Shown here one piece after another: positions 42,061 through 43,219 of a DNA stretch of 43,219 nt; positions within the stretch are counted from its first letter, which is position 1, and each line of letters begins with the position of its first letter. The position numbers and the translations under genes were made by a program. The DNA is from Clostridium sp. Its GTDB lineage: Bacteria; Bacillota; Clostridia; Clostridiales; Clostridiaceae. The DNA lies in NCBI GenBank assembly GCA_022773025.1, contig JALEZF010000061.1, positions 1 through 43,219 of the forward strand, written 5' to 3'. Under the pieces are notes generated by a model that ran no database searches, was not told the DNA's origin, and saw only the letters and a program-made list of their open reading frames with translations.

Positions 42061-43219
42061 ATGATAAACATTACTTTAAAAGATGGAAGCAAACTTCAAG
42101 TAGAGAACGGAAGTACAGCATATGATGTTGCAGCAAAAATAAGCCAAGGATTAGCAAAGAAAGCTTTAGGTGCTAAAGTAGACGGGCAAAGTGTAGACTT
42201 AATGAAAAAATTAGACAAAGACTGTGAGCTTGAAATATTGACATTTGATGATGCGGATGGAAGATGGGATTTAAGACATACAGCATCTCATATATTAGCT
42301 CAAGCTGTAAAGAAACTATATCCTAGTGCAAAACTTGCTATAGGACCAGCCATAGACAATGGATTTTATTATGATTTTGATTTAGAAAACCCATTTACCC
42401 CAGAGGATTTAGGGAAGATAGAAAAAGAGATGGAGAGTATCGTAAAGGAAAAAATAGCCATAGAAAGATTCGAACTTCCAAGGGAAGAGGCTATAAAATT
42501 CATGCAGGAAAAAGATGAACCTTACAAAGTTGAGCTTATAGAAGATCTTCCAGGGGGTGAAGTCATATCTTTCTATAGACAAGGGGATTTCGTAGATTTA
42601 TGTGCAGGACCTCATGTTCCAAATACTTCTTACGTTAAGGCATTTAAGCTTACTTCTATAGCAGGAGCTTACTGGAGAGGAAATTCAGACAACAAGATGC
42701 TTCAAAGAATTTATGGAACAGCATTTCCTAAGAAAAAAGATTTGGATGAATATATAGAAAGATTAGAAGAGGCCAAGAAGAGAGACCACAGAAAGATAGG
42801 TAAGGAGCTAAAGCTATTTACTGTTATGGAAGAAGGTCCAGGATTCCCATTCTTCCTTCCAAAAGGAATGATATTAAAAAATAAGATAATAGAATATTGG
42901 AGAGAGCTTCACAAAAAGTATAATTACGTTGAGATTGAAACTCCAATAATACTAAATCAAAGCTTATGGGAAACTTCAGGACACTGGGATCACTATAGAG
43001 ATAATATGTACACTTTAAAGATAGATGATGAAAATTATGCTATAAAGCCAATGAACTGTCCTGGCGGAATGCTTGTTTATAAGTCAGAAACTCACTCTTA
43101 TAAGGAGCTTCCAATGAGAGTTGCAGAGATGGGAAGAGTTCATAGACATGAGCTTTCAGGAGCACTTCATGGACTTATGAGAGTTAGAGCTTTTACTCAA
43201 GATGATGCTCATATATTTA
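42061..43219 (+). CDS. thrS: Threonyl-tRNA synthetase (3' end missing)
   Basis: The first 386 codons; the gene runs off the window. The TGS domain (about 1-62) starts MINITLKDGSKLQVENGSTA. The editing domain follows with HTASH and DLCAGPH, whose His and Cys residues form the zinc-like site that clears mischarged serine. The class II catalytic core has begun, with motif 2 in RVHRHELSGALHGLMRVR. ATG 42061 is preceded by GGGAGG. Controlled by the T-box leader upstream. Confidence 0.96.
   Translation, partial: MINITLKDGSKLQVENGSTAYDVAAKISQGLAKKALGAKVDGQSVDLMKKLDKDCELEILTFDDADGRWDLRHTASHILAQAVKKLYPSAKLAIGPAIDNGFYYDFDLENPFTPEDLGKIEKEMESIVKEKIAIERFELPREEAIKFMQEKDEPYKVELIEDLPGGEVISFYRQGDFVDLCAGPHVPNTSYVKAFKLTSIAGAYWRGNSDNKMLQRIYGTAFPKKKDLDEYIERLEEAKKRDHRKIGKELKLFTVMEEGPGFPFFLPKGMILKNKIIEYWRELHKKYNYVEIETPIILNQSLWETSGHWDHYRDNMYTLKIDDENYAIKPMNCPGGMLVYKSETHSYKELPMRVAEMGRVHRHELSGALHGLMRVRAFTQDDAHIF

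Overview
The window is the replication-origin region of a low-GC, endospore-forming Firmicute, almost certainly a Clostridium. The evidence is the dnaA-dnaN-yaaA-recF-remB-gyrB-gyrA and rpmH-rnpA-yidD-yidC-jag-mnmE-mnmG-rsmG-noc-soj-parB gene orders, very AT-rich DNA, spore-associated genes (yyaC, lonC), GGAGG-type ribosome binding sites and T-box and S-box leaders. No species is claimed.

Layout. Replication starts near 7.6-9.7 kb and transcription runs outwards on both sides. Leftward (minus strand) lie dnaA, dnaN, yaaA, recF, remB, gyrB and gyrA, then a strong promoter and leader typical of a clostridial rRNA operon that would begin just beyond base 1. The dnaA-dnaN gap holds DnaA boxes, a DnaA-trio-like tract and AT-rich DNA. 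The dnaA-rpmH gap holds a second cluster of DnaA boxes. Rightward (plus strand) come ribosomal protein L34, RNase P protein, membrane insertase, KhpB/Jag, the two tRNA-U34 modification enzymes, RsmG, and a chromosome-segregation block (Noc-like, Soj/ParA, Spo0J/ParB) with two perfect parS sites, one of them inside a terminator-like palindrome.

From 19.5 to 22.9 kb are the sporulation protein YyaC, a cysteine desulfurase diverging from a small putative Se/S-carrier protein (DUF3343), a MscS-type channel and DUF951. From 22.9 to 31.4 kb are rpsF-ssb-rpsR, a MazG-like protein, YybS/DUF2232, the c-di-AMP phosphodiesterase GdpP, L9, LonC and the replicative helicase. A small heat-shock gene with a CtsR operator and two tRNAs (Thr-CGT, Gly-CCC) follow.

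The accessory part is 32.4-36.1 kb. An XRE-TPR regulator is split by about 1.9 kb of foreign-looking DNA. That DNA carries a self-contained cassette (promoter, palindromic operator, ArsR-type regulator, flavodoxin/2x[4Fe-4S] ferredoxin, terminator) between two diverged copies of a ~50-bp sequence. After it come a LUD-domain protein, two tandem YitT-family membrane proteins, a methionine ABC transporter (metNIQ, minus strand) under a SAM-I riboswitch, and the start of thrS behind a threonine T-box leader; thrS runs off the right edge.

All coordinates and motif matches were read by eye. Promoters, hairpins and operators are sequence matches, not measured sites.
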